Assembly (NCBI GenBank): GCA_013365325.1
Contig: JABVXV010000497.1
Location: 1-33,880 of the forward strand
Length of the DNA stretch: 33,880 bases
Direction: 5' to 3'
DNA from: Dipetalonema caudispina
Taxonomy: Eukaryota; Nematoda; Chromadorea; Rhabditida; Onchocercidae
Made by a program: the position numbers and the translations under genes. Below the pieces are notes generated by a model. It was not told where the DNA came from, did not search any database, and saw only the letters and a program-made list of their open reading frames with translations. This document shows, piece after piece, positions 25,701 to 33,880 of this stretch (its first letter is position 1; the number at the start of each line of letters is the position of its first letter).

Positions 25701-28700
25701 GATAATGATATCTATTAAAAACATTTTATTGCTGTATGTTTCAATGTCAATTGATTGTATAATTCTTTTTTTTTTTTTTTTTTTGAATGAATATATATTT
25801 ACAAAAATTGAAAAAAAAAAAAAAAAAGATGGGAAAGTTTAAATTTCAATAGAAAAGCCAAATGATACTTTGGTATTTATTTATATGTATATATTTGTAC
25901 TGAAGGATTATTTTTATTCTAATTAGTTTAAGAAATATCTTGCTGATTTATTAATTTTGAAATTTAAATTGAATTAATTTTCTGACTTTCATTTCTTATA
26001 TATCACTGATATAAGCATTATTAAATTTTCAAATCTTTTTTTTTTTTTTTTTTTTAATTATTCTTAAGTAAATTTAACTAATATTTGTAGCATTTTTTTC
26101 GCTAACAAAAATAGCTTTGTGCATTAAATATGATTGCCAAATTAGTGATAACTTTTATCAACTCAACATTTAATGAATTATTTTTATTCACTACCATCAC
26201 AATATCAAATATTCAATATTCAATTTTACTTTGACAAATTAAAATCTTTGCAAATTATCTTCTTCCAATCATCAATAATACAATTTTTTTTTTCTTACTT
26301 AAATAAATTGAATTAATTAAGCATAAATTGGTATACTTACATATCTTAATCCATTTAACAATTTTTATCCATTCAGTTTTAATGTTTGCTGTAAAATTAG
26401 CTAACAAGATTTCTCTGTAATACAGCTAATGATGATAATTATTAGCATATGTTTGGCACATTTAAAATTTTTATAGCCTAGGCCTTACAATCATCAAATC
26501 ATTGATTGCGTCATTTGATGAGCCATAGAAATGGATGAAAATGGACGGAAAAGGATTGTAATGAGATTGATTCATTACAATTGAGCTTTGGTAAATGGAA
26601 ATGAATTAGAAAAGGGGGACTGCGTCAGGTGAACGATTAATTTTAACCTGATCATCATATCTTTCAATCGATTTTATTACTTTGTCATTTTTTCTTTTTT
26701 TTTTTTTTGTTTATGAAATCGGCTAATAAATGATAAAAATCATGAATTTGAAATATTAAATTTTAATCTTTACTTTATTTATTGCAATAAATAATTGTGC
26801 TGAAATACTTGAAATGTTTTAATTTTATTCGTTTTTTTGATAATTTTAATTCATTGTAGTATAATTTTATGATTTTCTCATAGATAAACAATTATGAAAG
26901 TTAACGTTTTATTAGTTTGAGTAAATTGAATTAAGTCAAAAGTTATTAAAATAACTTAATAAGTTGAAAAAATTTTAATCGTAAAATCTTACAATATGGA
27001 TATCAATTACAAATATTATGTTATCCATTTTTTAATTTTAAGATTTGAAAAAATTTAAACTATACAGAAGAATGACAATTTTTCTTTTCTTTTTTTTTTT
27101 TTTAAATTTAAGATTTCTAAATTTTGAAACGAATTGTTTTAAGTGGTCAACAGATAAGTAAATATCATTATCTTTATCAATTTCCATTTAAATTTTGGTT
27201 GCTAGATAAATTTTAAGCATAACTAAATGGGACCCATTTTTTAACAAAGCTTTCTTATCTTTATTTATGACAGGTGGATATTTTCCAAAAAAAAAAAAAA
27301 AAACGAAAAACAGACATTATGTCATCACTAATAATAACCAGTAATATTTCATTTCTAAATGATTCTTTTATAATTTCAATTTTCTCCTATCATATTCATA
27401 TTTTATTCTTTTCATACTCCAACCAATTTATACAATATTTAAATTTTAGTAAAACAGCAAAATATAAATGAAATTTAATTGATTAAATTTTTAATATTAG
27501 TTTATTTTAATTCATAAAACGGATGATAGAAATTAAATTAATGACTTATATATTGAAATTAGAAAATACAAATTGTAATTAATGGGAGAAATAATTGTTG
27601 GATTATTTTATAATCAATGATATATAAGAACAATATCATTATTAATAATTCTTAATCTTTTATTAATAAAATTAAATATTAACCTAACTTTCATTTATTT
27701 ACTTTCTTTTTTTGCTTTTATTCTCAAATTTTCAGTTACTTTTTTTTTTTTTTTTATTATAAATTTATCATTTTTATTACATCAATAACTATTACAATAT
27801 GAATGAAATTATTATATTTGTTGAAAAAAATTGCAAAAAAAAAATTCAACTATTACGCTTAAATTTTATACTATTCAAATGGATAATGTGTAAAATCACA
27901 ACATTCATTTTGTTACGAGAATAATATTGTCAAGAGAAATGATCAATGATTTGCTGCCCTTTATCATTCAACCGTATCTGTCTGTTAAAGTTCAAGTTTC
28001 TAATGTTTTCTTTGGATAAGTACACGATCTCAATTAATTGACATACGGTCTACTAATGATAGATTTAGAATTATACTTCATCTATCTTTTTTTTTTTCCT
28101 TTTTTTTTTTTTTTTTTTTTTGTGATTATGTTTAAATTACTTAAAAGTTTCAAATAATATTTTTATTGTCTTATAAAACAACGATGGATCAATAAATAAT
28201 GGGATAAAAAATGTAATATTTAAATAATTAAATAAATAATTATGTAAAAAATAAAAAATTTAGAAAAATCAATAGTGAATAAATAAACTAATAAATAATT
28301 AAATATATGATTAATTAATTAATGAAATCAATAACTAAATGATTAGTTGAATAATTTAGGTAAAAAAAAAAAAAGTTAATATTTAGGTATCAACATGGTT
28401 TGCCAATGCTCGTCGACGGCTAAAGAAAGAAAACAAAATGACATGGTCACCACGTAATCGACCAGGTGAAGATGACGATGATGATTTGGGTGATATTGAT
28501 GCATCATCGGAGCAGAATCATTCTGATCGACCATGTAGTAGTGCTTCTGATGGAAATATCTCCGTTGTAATCAATGATTCCAGTGAACAAGGTTAAATTA
28601 CAAATAGAAATGGAAAAAAATATTCCATCATTTTAGAAGACATCAAAATTATTGATTTATCCATTTGTAATATGCGAAAATTACATTCCGATCAAATATT

Positions 28701-30557
28701 GTTATTATCAAATTAATGTATTAGACATTATGTTTGATGATATTTATCTGAATACATTTCAGATGCATCCGGTGATGTACACTCAAAATCGGTAACACCA
28801 CCACCATGCTCCGAAACAAGCTGTAATCTACCAAGATCATCAGCATCAGCCGTATCAACGCCTAGGAAAACAAAAATTTGGTCTATTGCAGAAACATTAT
28901 CAAATAGTACAGCTGAAACAAATAGCAGTAGTATCGGATATGGATGTAGTAAAGATGATCGTGAACGAGCATCAACATCAACTGATAGGAAATCATGGGG
29001 TGATGGTCGAGATTCGATACCACCATCAGATTCAACTGGTACCGGTCCATCGATGGTTAATACCATTCCACCATCATTGCTACCTCCGGGTGTTTCCGCT
29101 CTTAACACTGTTAATGGTCAAATTCCGCAGCATTTCATGCAATTTCATCCATGGCAACAACAACAACTTGCTATGGCTATGGCTGTTCGAATGCCATTTG
29201 CTAGGCCTGAACTGTTAACAATGATGGCACAAGCAAGTCAAATTCGATCACCTATGCTTTTCAATCCAATGTTTATGGGTACCGTAATGCCGGGAGTACC
29301 ATCACAACCACCACATCATCCGATACCTGCTGCTCATTTATCAACGTCATCCAATACATTACAATCTAACGGTTAGTTATTCATTTTTCCATGTCATATT
29401 ACGGATAATATTTGATAATTATTTGTTATAAATTATCTATCGAAAACTTTGCAAAATAATATTCGAAGAAAGCAATTCCATATAATTGAATTGCTTTTTT
29501 TCATAATTCCTTTCATGTTATTATTAATTAGACAATTCGATATTTTCACCTTTTAGGTGCTATTTTCCACTTTTTCCTTTTTTTTTTTTTTTTTTAATGT
29601 AAGGAAATCTTACAAGTCCATAAATTATTATAAATTATATCAGAATTAATGATTTTTTTTTTTTTTGTAAGTTTTATGTTTTATTGCTACTATCTTGAAA
29701 AAATCCAACTATTGTTAGGAATAGATAAAATGATCGTATGATATGATAAAATGTAGTAAGTATTTATATTAGATTATTAATTCTGAATGATTCAATCTAT
29801 CATATAAATCATAAATTTAACTCCTATAACTGTAATATTTATCGAATGATCTTTATTCTGCTAATAGTGTTTATATTAAAATTTGAAAAAAGAGGAAAGA
29901 TCAAAAAATAAGATAAATTTTTTTTTTTTTTTTTGTTGTATTATAAGTGCTGAAAAATATAATATTTCTATAATGAAGTGAAAAAAAAAAAAAAAAAAAA
30001 AAACGGGAAAAACATCAATACCACCCAAAAAATATATGTAAGTGAAGGATTTTGTTGCATAATTTGCATTTGGTATTAATCGCTAATGTCAACAAATTCT
30101 CTTATTAGCATCCCGCATCTCCCGGTACAGGCTATCACTGTTGATTCAGCATATGTTTGAATTAACTGATAAAAGGGAAATGATGAAAGATGCAAGTACA
30201 AGGAAGTTCTTCATCGTAAATTTTTTTTTTTTGTTTTCAAATAATATATATTGAAAAGAAATAAATGAAATAATTCAATGAGGGGTTTTTTTTTTTTTTT
30301 TTGAAAAAGTGATAAAGAAGAAATTGAAATAATCAATTTGAATTTCAAAAAATTTTTTCCAATTCCAAAAAAAAAAAAAAAAAAAAACAGTAATAATAAT
30401 TAAAAGGAATTGTAATTAATACAAGGAAATTTCTCATTTAAATATATATCATTCTATCTATCTATAATTTAATAAGAAAACAAAAAAAAAAAAACAGTAA
30501 TTTAAAAGGTGAAAATTTACGAATAAAAGAAAAATGAAAAAAAAAAAAATTATTTTT

Positions 30558-30628
<71 letters not shown>

Positions 30629-30883
30629 CATATCTATTCCTTTTTATTAATAACTATTGGAAGAAAACGAAAAATGAAATTTTAAATTTACAATAAATTT
30701 TGTGACTTTATTAATTTATTATGATATAAAAATCAGCAATATGTTGCTAAATCTTTTGGTCATCATTATTATCATTATCATTATCATCATTATGTTAATA
30801 GTTGATTGAGTGAATGAATGAATGAATTCACATAGGATGATGATAAGTGATAAAGAGATAATGTATACATATGTATGTATGTG

Positions 30884-30922
<39 letters not shown>

Positions 30923-31668
30923 ATGTATAAACATAGATCTGTATATCTATATCTATATATATATACATATATATGGGTGACCAAATAATTCAGGTCAAAC
31001 ATTTATATTTCCTCAATTAGTATCATTAGTGTAAATGAAGTTGTAAACAGCGCACAACTGACAACAATGTTATACAATTATGATGACGATGAAATAGTAG
31101 TAGTAGTAGTAGTCCGTTATCAGTCTTATCACCGTTATTATTACTGTTGTTGCTATCATGATTAACACTATACCCCCGTAACAAGTCTGTTATCAAACAT
31201 GTCTTAACATTGTGCTCTCATTCCTTCCAATTCTTCTCCACCCCATAATGTTCCTTTAAATTAGATGGTACAAGATATCAGGGAGGAGACAGAGAGGAAA
31301 GAACGGGAAGGAAATTCCGCGATATTTTAAGAGGGATTTATCATTCTTCTTTTATCACAATTAAATCTAAACGTGAAATACGTAAAAGTTAAACGTATTC
31401 ATTCGATAGTTTTATTTAATCTAATCAATCTTCAATATCCGTCTATATCATTTCTCCAAATATAGTAATATATATCGATAATAATGTTGATTGAAAGAAT
31501 CTATCGAATGAACAGATTGTCATTCTGTCCATATTTTTGACATTTCCACATTTATCCGTTTGTCAGCATGATTTGATGACATTGAATTCATTTGTGTATC
31601 ATTTTTGTCAACGTTAATGTTGATGATTTGAAGAATGACAGATTATCATTATTATTATTATTAATATA

Positions 31669-31704
<36 letters not shown>

Positions 31705-33029
31705 AAGCAAAAAATCAATCAGTTTTTTTTTTTTTTGTCAGTGAGATTTTTCGAGGTAGAAGAAAACAAAAAAGACAGAAGGTGAAGATTTGGTTAATAT
31801 ACCTTTCTTCATTGGGGGAAAAGGAAAAGGAACCTATTTCCACAAAATATTCCTGTCCTTGAAAGCATAATATGGTAACATATGTCACATATTTATGTCT
31901 GTCTGTCTGTCTATCTGTGTGTACATATAACATACACACACACACACACGCATTTATAAATATGAATTATTTCATTTTAAATGCTAGTAGGAGTGAAAAC
32001 AATACTGATGATAACATTTCAACAATGATGTATGTCGAGTCAGTCAGTGATAAAGACAGTGATAATGAGTGTAAGGATGAATGACTGAATGAAATCAATC
32101 AGCTGGATGATTCTTTAATATCCAATGAAATTAATGCATTTGTAGATTGTAAAAATTTCAAAAATTTTTCTTCAATCTTTGCTGAATAATAAATGAGGAA
32201 AGTTCATTTAGTAACCGGAATCTAGTATCGGATAGTTATCATCAATAGATTATTATATCAGTGATAATGATAATGATTCTTCGCTTCTTTTTCACATCAA
32301 CTGATTAGTATCTATATGTCATCAATTTCATATCAATGGATACAAACTGTAATAGGGAGATATCAGAATTTTTAGCTGAAAATAACTGATCAAATCATAT
32401 TTTAAACTTTTCTTGTTTTTTTTTTTTTTTTTTTTTTTTGTTTTTCTCACCTAATTGGAAATCAGAATTATTACCAATTCCTGATATTCATACGAGTATT
32501 TAAATGGTAAAATTCCATCGGATAGGTTGAGACAGAAGAAACTTTAGTGGCGGTAACTTTTATACCCAAAAAATCTTATTTACATTTGTTGATAAAGTTA
32601 GAATAATATGTTAAACAATGGATAGAAAAGAAATTAATATAACTAATATATTATTTCAATATTATATTTCATTTACTATTTTCATCTGTTTTAAAAAATT
32701 TTGATCAATATCAAAAATTTTGTTCTTTTTTTTCTTATTCTCTTTTGGCATACAGCGCATAATATTTAATAAGTTTAGGGGAAATTTTCAAATGGAGTGG
32801 GAGAAAAAACAGAGAAATAATTAATTAAACATAGAAAACAGATAATTAAATAATTAAGTAGGCAAGCGAGCGATAATTAACAGCGATAATCATGAAAATA
32901 AGTTGAATCAAAAAATGAGCAAATAAGCTGGTAGATGTATGAATATGAATTGATACGAAAACTTAAATAATTTTTTGAAAAAATAAAAATATTTTCTGTT
33001 AATTAGGATTTTGTTATTTAATTAATGCT

Positions 33030-33062
<33 letters not shown>

Positions 33063-33421
33063 TTTTTGAATGAAAATAGATGAAGTTGTTGTATGATAAA
33101 AGAAAAGTTAATTATATTTTAGGACCTATACCACAATGGCGAACACCAAAATCTACAACAGTAAGTCCTATTACACCTGTTGTAATATCACCATCAACGA
33201 TGACACCACCAACAACAACAACAACAGCAGCAGTGGTAACAAATGAAAGGATGATAGCAGTTACAACAAACAACAACAACAACAATAATAATAATAATAA
33301 TAATAATAATAGTAGTAGCAATAACAACCATAACAATATTGACTGTGATGATGAAAATATGCCGAAAAGTAACAAACGAAGTAGAACCAACGACAAATCA
33401 TGGGAAAACTCATTGTATTAA
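17350..33421 (+). CDS. irx: Iroquois-class (Irx) TALE homeobox transcription factor, six-exon gene model
   Basis: The model joins 17350-17394, 18224-18502, 21168-21398, 28387-28591, 28763-29371 and 33123-33421, giving 1668 nt and 555 residues. Every intron is GT-AG and phases run 0,0,0,1,1. Residues about 142-204 form an atypical homeodomain: [10 protein letters not shown] start, the three-residue TALE insertion PYP at 165-167, and recognition helix [12 protein letters not shown] at 189-200, with Ala at homeodomain position 50 as in Iroquois proteins. An acidic stretch ([10 protein letters not shown]) follows, as in the family. [10 protein letters not shown] at 289-298 matches the family segment KPKIWSLADT. 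Iroquois proteins are nuclear DNA-binding regulators of patterning and neural prepattern in animals; that role is family knowledge. Which paralogue this is (araucan/caupolican or mirror type) cannot be settled here. The core (exons 3-5) is near certain; exons 1 and 6 are inferred from splice signals and phase. Confidence 0.9.
17395..18223 (+). other. Intron 1 (829 bp)
   Basis: This GT-AG intron between exons 1 and 2 contains a 42-nt T-tract (17521-17562) and a shorter one at 17795-17809. The rest is unremarkable AT-rich sequence, and no other feature is seen. Confidence 0.65.
18224..18502 (+). CDS. irx: Iroquois exon 2: N-terminal region before the homeodomain
   Basis: This exon is 279 nt (93 codons), phase 0 at both ends, with acceptor TTTATTACAG and consensus donor GCG|GTAAGT. 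It supplies residues 16-108 of the model. It starts [16 protein letters not shown], continues through a Gly/Asp patch ([10 protein letters not shown]), then a segment rich in Ala, Pro, Gly and Leu ([33 protein letters not shown]). There is no folded domain I recognise; low-complexity, probably disordered N-termini are normal for the family. VKTE near residues 26-29 fits the sumoylation consensus. The GC content and balanced codons stand out sharply from the flanking introns, which is the main evidence that it is coding. The same frame stays open for 24 nt before the acceptor, so a retained-intron read-through is conceivable but unlikely. Confidence 0.87.
18503..21167 (+). other. Intron 2 (2665 bp)
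   Basis: This GT-AG intron holds CT-rich tracts (18604-18632, 18875-18900, 20391-20413), a CACCAT-type array (19066-19205), T-tracts at 19637-19664 and 20658-20684, A-tracts at 20301-20330 and 20630-20647, and an AATG repeat (20766-20792). A small non-repetitive patch with CAGGTG lies at 19217-19260. No coding sequence is supported. Confidence 0.8.
19066..19205 (+). repeat. Degenerate CAT/CACCAT triplet array
   Basis: Interrupted ATC/ACC triplets (CATCACCACCAT type) run through intron 2. One frame is open and reads as Ser/Pro/Leu low complexity, but it lacks splice support and I treat it as a repeat. Confidence 0.8.
21168..21398 (+). CDS. irx: Iroquois exon 3: N-terminal two-thirds of the TALE homeodomain
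   Basis: This exon is 231 nt (77 codons), phase 0 at both ends, acceptor TTATTTTCAG, donor CAG|GTTAGT. It supplies residues 109-185. The leader [10 protein letters not shown]...[12 protein letters not shown] precedes [16 protein letters not shown] (helix 1), [15 protein letters not shown] (loop with the PYP TALE insertion and start of helix 2) and [13 protein letters not shown]. The exon ends exactly after Gln of TLTQ, so the homeobox is cut before the recognition helix; an intron at homeodomain position 44/45 is common in animal homeobox genes. Compared with the Iroquois sequences I remember (TSTLKAWL, TKGEK, AIITKMT), this one reads [13 protein letters not shown] and ALLTKMT, so it is recognisably Iroquois but divergent. 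Confidence 0.97.
24784..25058 (+). repeat. (AAT)n array with interspersed CAGT and TAGT variants
   Basis: About 275 nt of AAT triplets with regular variant triplets. The CAGTAATAATAATAATAGTAA block occurs at 24881 and again at 24959, 78 nt apart, so the array has higher-order structure. Open frames through it (poly-Asn on +, poly-Ile or poly-Leu on -) are by-products. Confidence 0.95.
26500..26660 (+). promoter_or_regulatory. Candidate intronic enhancer island
   Basis: This homopolymer-poor stretch in intron 3 has TGCGTCA at 26507 and again at 26621 (CRE/AP-1-like), the second overlapping CAGGTG (26626-26631, E-box). GATTGATTCATTAC and GATTAATTTTAA homeodomain-type sites lie nearby. The function is inferred from motifs only. 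Confidence 0.2.
28387..28591 (+). CDS. irx: Iroquois exon 4: recognition helix and acidic linker
   Basis: This exon is 205 nt; it enters in phase 0 and leaves in phase 1 (68 codons plus one base). The acceptor is TTAATATTTAG and the donor AAG|GTTAAA. It opens with [20 protein letters not shown], the essentially invariant third helix and tail of the Iroquois homeodomain (Trp48, Phe49, Ala50, Asn51 and the Arg cluster). [18 protein letters not shown] follows: acidic residues directly behind the homeodomain are a family trait. The rest ([28 protein letters not shown]) is Ser/Asp-rich. An in-frame TAA lies two bases past the donor, so intron 4 has to be removed. A second TTTAG lies 27 nt upstream of the acceptor; its use would put an in-frame TAG directly before the Val codon. 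Confidence 0.97.
28592..28762 (+). other. Intron 4 (171 bp)
   Basis: A short GT-AG intron with an in-frame TAA just inside the donor. Apart from a 7-A run there is nothing notable in it. Confidence 0.93.
28763..29371 (+). CDS. irx: Iroquois exon 5: C-terminal region with the [10 protein letters not shown] motif
   Basis: This exon is 609 nt, phase 1 at both ends, with acceptor ATACATTTCAG; the first codon is a split Asp (G|AT). It covers about residues 254-456. [14 protein letters not shown] corresponds to the conserved KPKIWSLADT segment downstream of Iroquois homeodomains. After it come a Ser/Thr-rich stretch, a Pro-rich run, then hydrophobic Gln/Met-rich sequence ([46 protein letters not shown]) that I cannot assign to a named motif. 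The donor ACG|GTTAGT resembles that of exon 3. If it is not used, the codons GGT TAG end the protein after LQSNG at 29376, so a short isoform of about 457 residues is possible. Confidence 0.92.
30109..30215 (+). other. Possible alternative exon in intron 5 (weak)
   Basis: A good acceptor (TCTCTTATTAG) precedes a frame that completes the phase 1 codon of exon 5 (G|CA, Ala) and stays open for 35 further codons, reading [20 protein letters not shown] then [15 protein letters not shown], to a donor-like GTAAAT at 30216. The outgoing phase (0) does not fit exon 6, so it would have to be terminal (stop near 30253) or use another partner. It may be a chance open frame. Confidence 0.2.
30561..30626 (+). 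repeat. 66-nt poly-T tract
   Basis: This is the longest uninterrupted homopolymer in the window, in intron 5. Its length is likely variable and hard to sequence accurately. Confidence 0.97.
30862..30985 (+). repeat. TATG/(TG)n/(TATC, TA)n compound microsatellite
   Basis: ATGTATGT units grade into a TG run (30892-30920) and then into TATCTATA and TATA units. Open frames on the minus strand here (His/Thr- and Tyr/Ile-rich) are by-products. Confidence 0.95.
31265..31381 (+). other. Possible cassette exon in intron 5
   Basis: The acceptor-like TTTAAATTAG is followed by 117 nt that enter in phase 1 and leave in phase 1 at a donor-like GTAAAA (31382). It could be inserted between exons 5 and 6 without a frame change. 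The frame reads [20 protein letters not shown] then [19 protein letters not shown], basic and charged, and stays open to a TAA at 31389. The patch is GC-richer and free of homopolymers. There is no family match that I recognise. Confidence 0.25.
31674..31701 (+). repeat. (CT)n microsatellite
   Basis: A pure CT run in intron 5, preceded by ATT triplets at 31648-31664. Confidence 0.95.
31896..31951 (+). repeat. (GTCT)n and (AC)n microsatellites
   Basis: TGTCTGTCTGTCTGTCTATC units are followed after a short spacer by an AC run (31931-31950). Confidence 0.93.
31970..32610 (+). other. Homopolymer-poor stretch with protein-like fragments in shifting frames
   Basis: Acidic open fragments follow one another: [20 protein letters not shown] and [10 protein letters not shown] up to a TGA at 32082, then in the same frame [20 protein letters not shown] to a TAA at 32187, then a +1 fragment ([17 protein letters not shown], 32248-32301) and another frame ([20 protein letters not shown], about 32318-32386). 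A further one ([20 protein letters not shown]) lies at 32526-32606. This could be a decayed coding sequence, or chance in low-complexity DNA. Confidence 0.15.
33123..33421 (+). CDS. irx: Probable Iroquois exon 6: Thr/Pro- and Asn-rich C-terminus
   Basis: The acceptor TATATTTTAG is followed by 299 nt that complete the phase 1 codon (G|GA, Gly) and run 98 codons to a TAA at 33419. The exon reads [20 protein letters not shown], then a Thr/Pro tract, a run of 14 Asn (AAC codons then AAT codons, about residues 506-519), Ser/Asn/His, and ends [34 protein letters not shown] could act as a nuclear localisation signal. Evidence for coding is indirect: phase match, rise in GC, mixed codons and a clean acceptor. 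A perfect GTAAGT at 33161 inside the exon, in phase 0, could be an alternative donor. I do not recognise this C-terminus from other Iroquois proteins; Asn and Thr runs are poorly conserved. Confidence 0.62.

Positions 33422-33880
<459 letters not shown>

Larger units (their letters stand above)
21399..28386 (+). other. Intron 3 (6988 bp), interrupts the homeobox
   Basis: The longest intron, it splits the homeodomain at Q/V. It contains GA or CT tracts (22107-22140, 23218-23256, 24041-24067, 25655-25697), an AC/TACA tract (23846-23885), the large AAT array (24784-25058), a CTA repeat (25383-25415) and many T- and A-tracts. Homopolymer-poor islands lie at 26460-26660 and 27930-28080; such islands inside long introns of developmental genes are where enhancers are often found, an inference only. 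No coding sequence is supported. Confidence 0.9.
29372..33122 (+). other. Intron 5 (3751 bp), with possible alternative exons
   Basis: Bounded by donor ACG|GTTAGT and acceptor TATATTTTAG, both phase 1. It holds the longest T-tract of the window (30561-30626), TATG/TG repeats, a CT tract, and GTCT and AC repeats. Two open segments behind acceptor-like sites (30109 and 31265) and a protein-like but broken stretch (31970-32610) are described separately. If exon 5 ends at its own TAG (29374), this region is instead 3' flank. Confidence 0.62.

Noticed and set aside
28728..29108. 126-codon minus-strand open frame opposite exon 5
   Set aside because: Antisense shadow: the + strand carries the conserved [10 protein letters not shown] motif with correct splice phases.
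31872..31980. First part of an open frame through GTCT and AC repeats
   Set aside because: Repeat translation; only the downstream acidic part is worth a look and is reported separately.

Overview
The window looks like a stretch of a very AT-rich arthropod nuclear genome carrying one split gene on the + strand: an Iroquois (Irx) family TALE homeobox gene. Spliceosomal GT-AG introns, a gene spread over about 16 kb, dense poly-T and poly-A tracts, and many ATT, ATC, TATG and CT microsatellites fit an acariform mite (the astigmatid dust and scab mite type). That placement is inferred from style and was not tested by a search. I see no bacterial genes, tRNA, rRNA, CRISPR array or intact transposon.

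Layout. Positions 1-197 are a (TTA)n array. From about 200 to 16.8 kb there is no supportable gene. This region holds microsatellites, two families of degenerate tandem repeats (8.25-8.52 kb and 10.41-10.64 kb), a GATA-rich trinucleotide array (12.19-12.35 kb), a G-rich island (14.07-14.18 kb) and some homopolymer-poor islands with E-box, Exd/Hox-like and CRE-like motifs that could be regulatory. A TATA-like box at 16834 and an ATG-free leader lead to the likely start codon at 17350.

Gene. Six coding exons are proposed: 17350-17394, 18224-18502, 21168-21398, 28387-28591, 28763-29371 and 33123-33421. All junctions are GT-AG and all phases agree (0, 0, 0, 1, 1). The join is 1668 nt and encodes 555 residues. 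Exons 3 and 4 carry the homeodomain (about residues 142-204), cut by intron 3 exactly between Q and V of the TLTQ/VSTWF motif. Exon 5 carries a [10 protein letters not shown] motif that matches the conserved KPKIWSLADT-type segment of Iroquois proteins. Exon 6 is an Asn-rich C-terminus supported by splice phase and composition only. Two open segments with acceptor-like sites inside intron 5 (30109 and 31265) are possible alternative exons.

The window ends in a second (TTA)n array at 33763-33880, so both edges sit in the same repeat, which suggests repeat-limited contig ends. No previously undescribed multi-gene system is visible. The most interesting material is the divergent homeodomain, the ATG-depleted leader, the candidate cassette exon and the repeat carrying paired forkhead-like sites.
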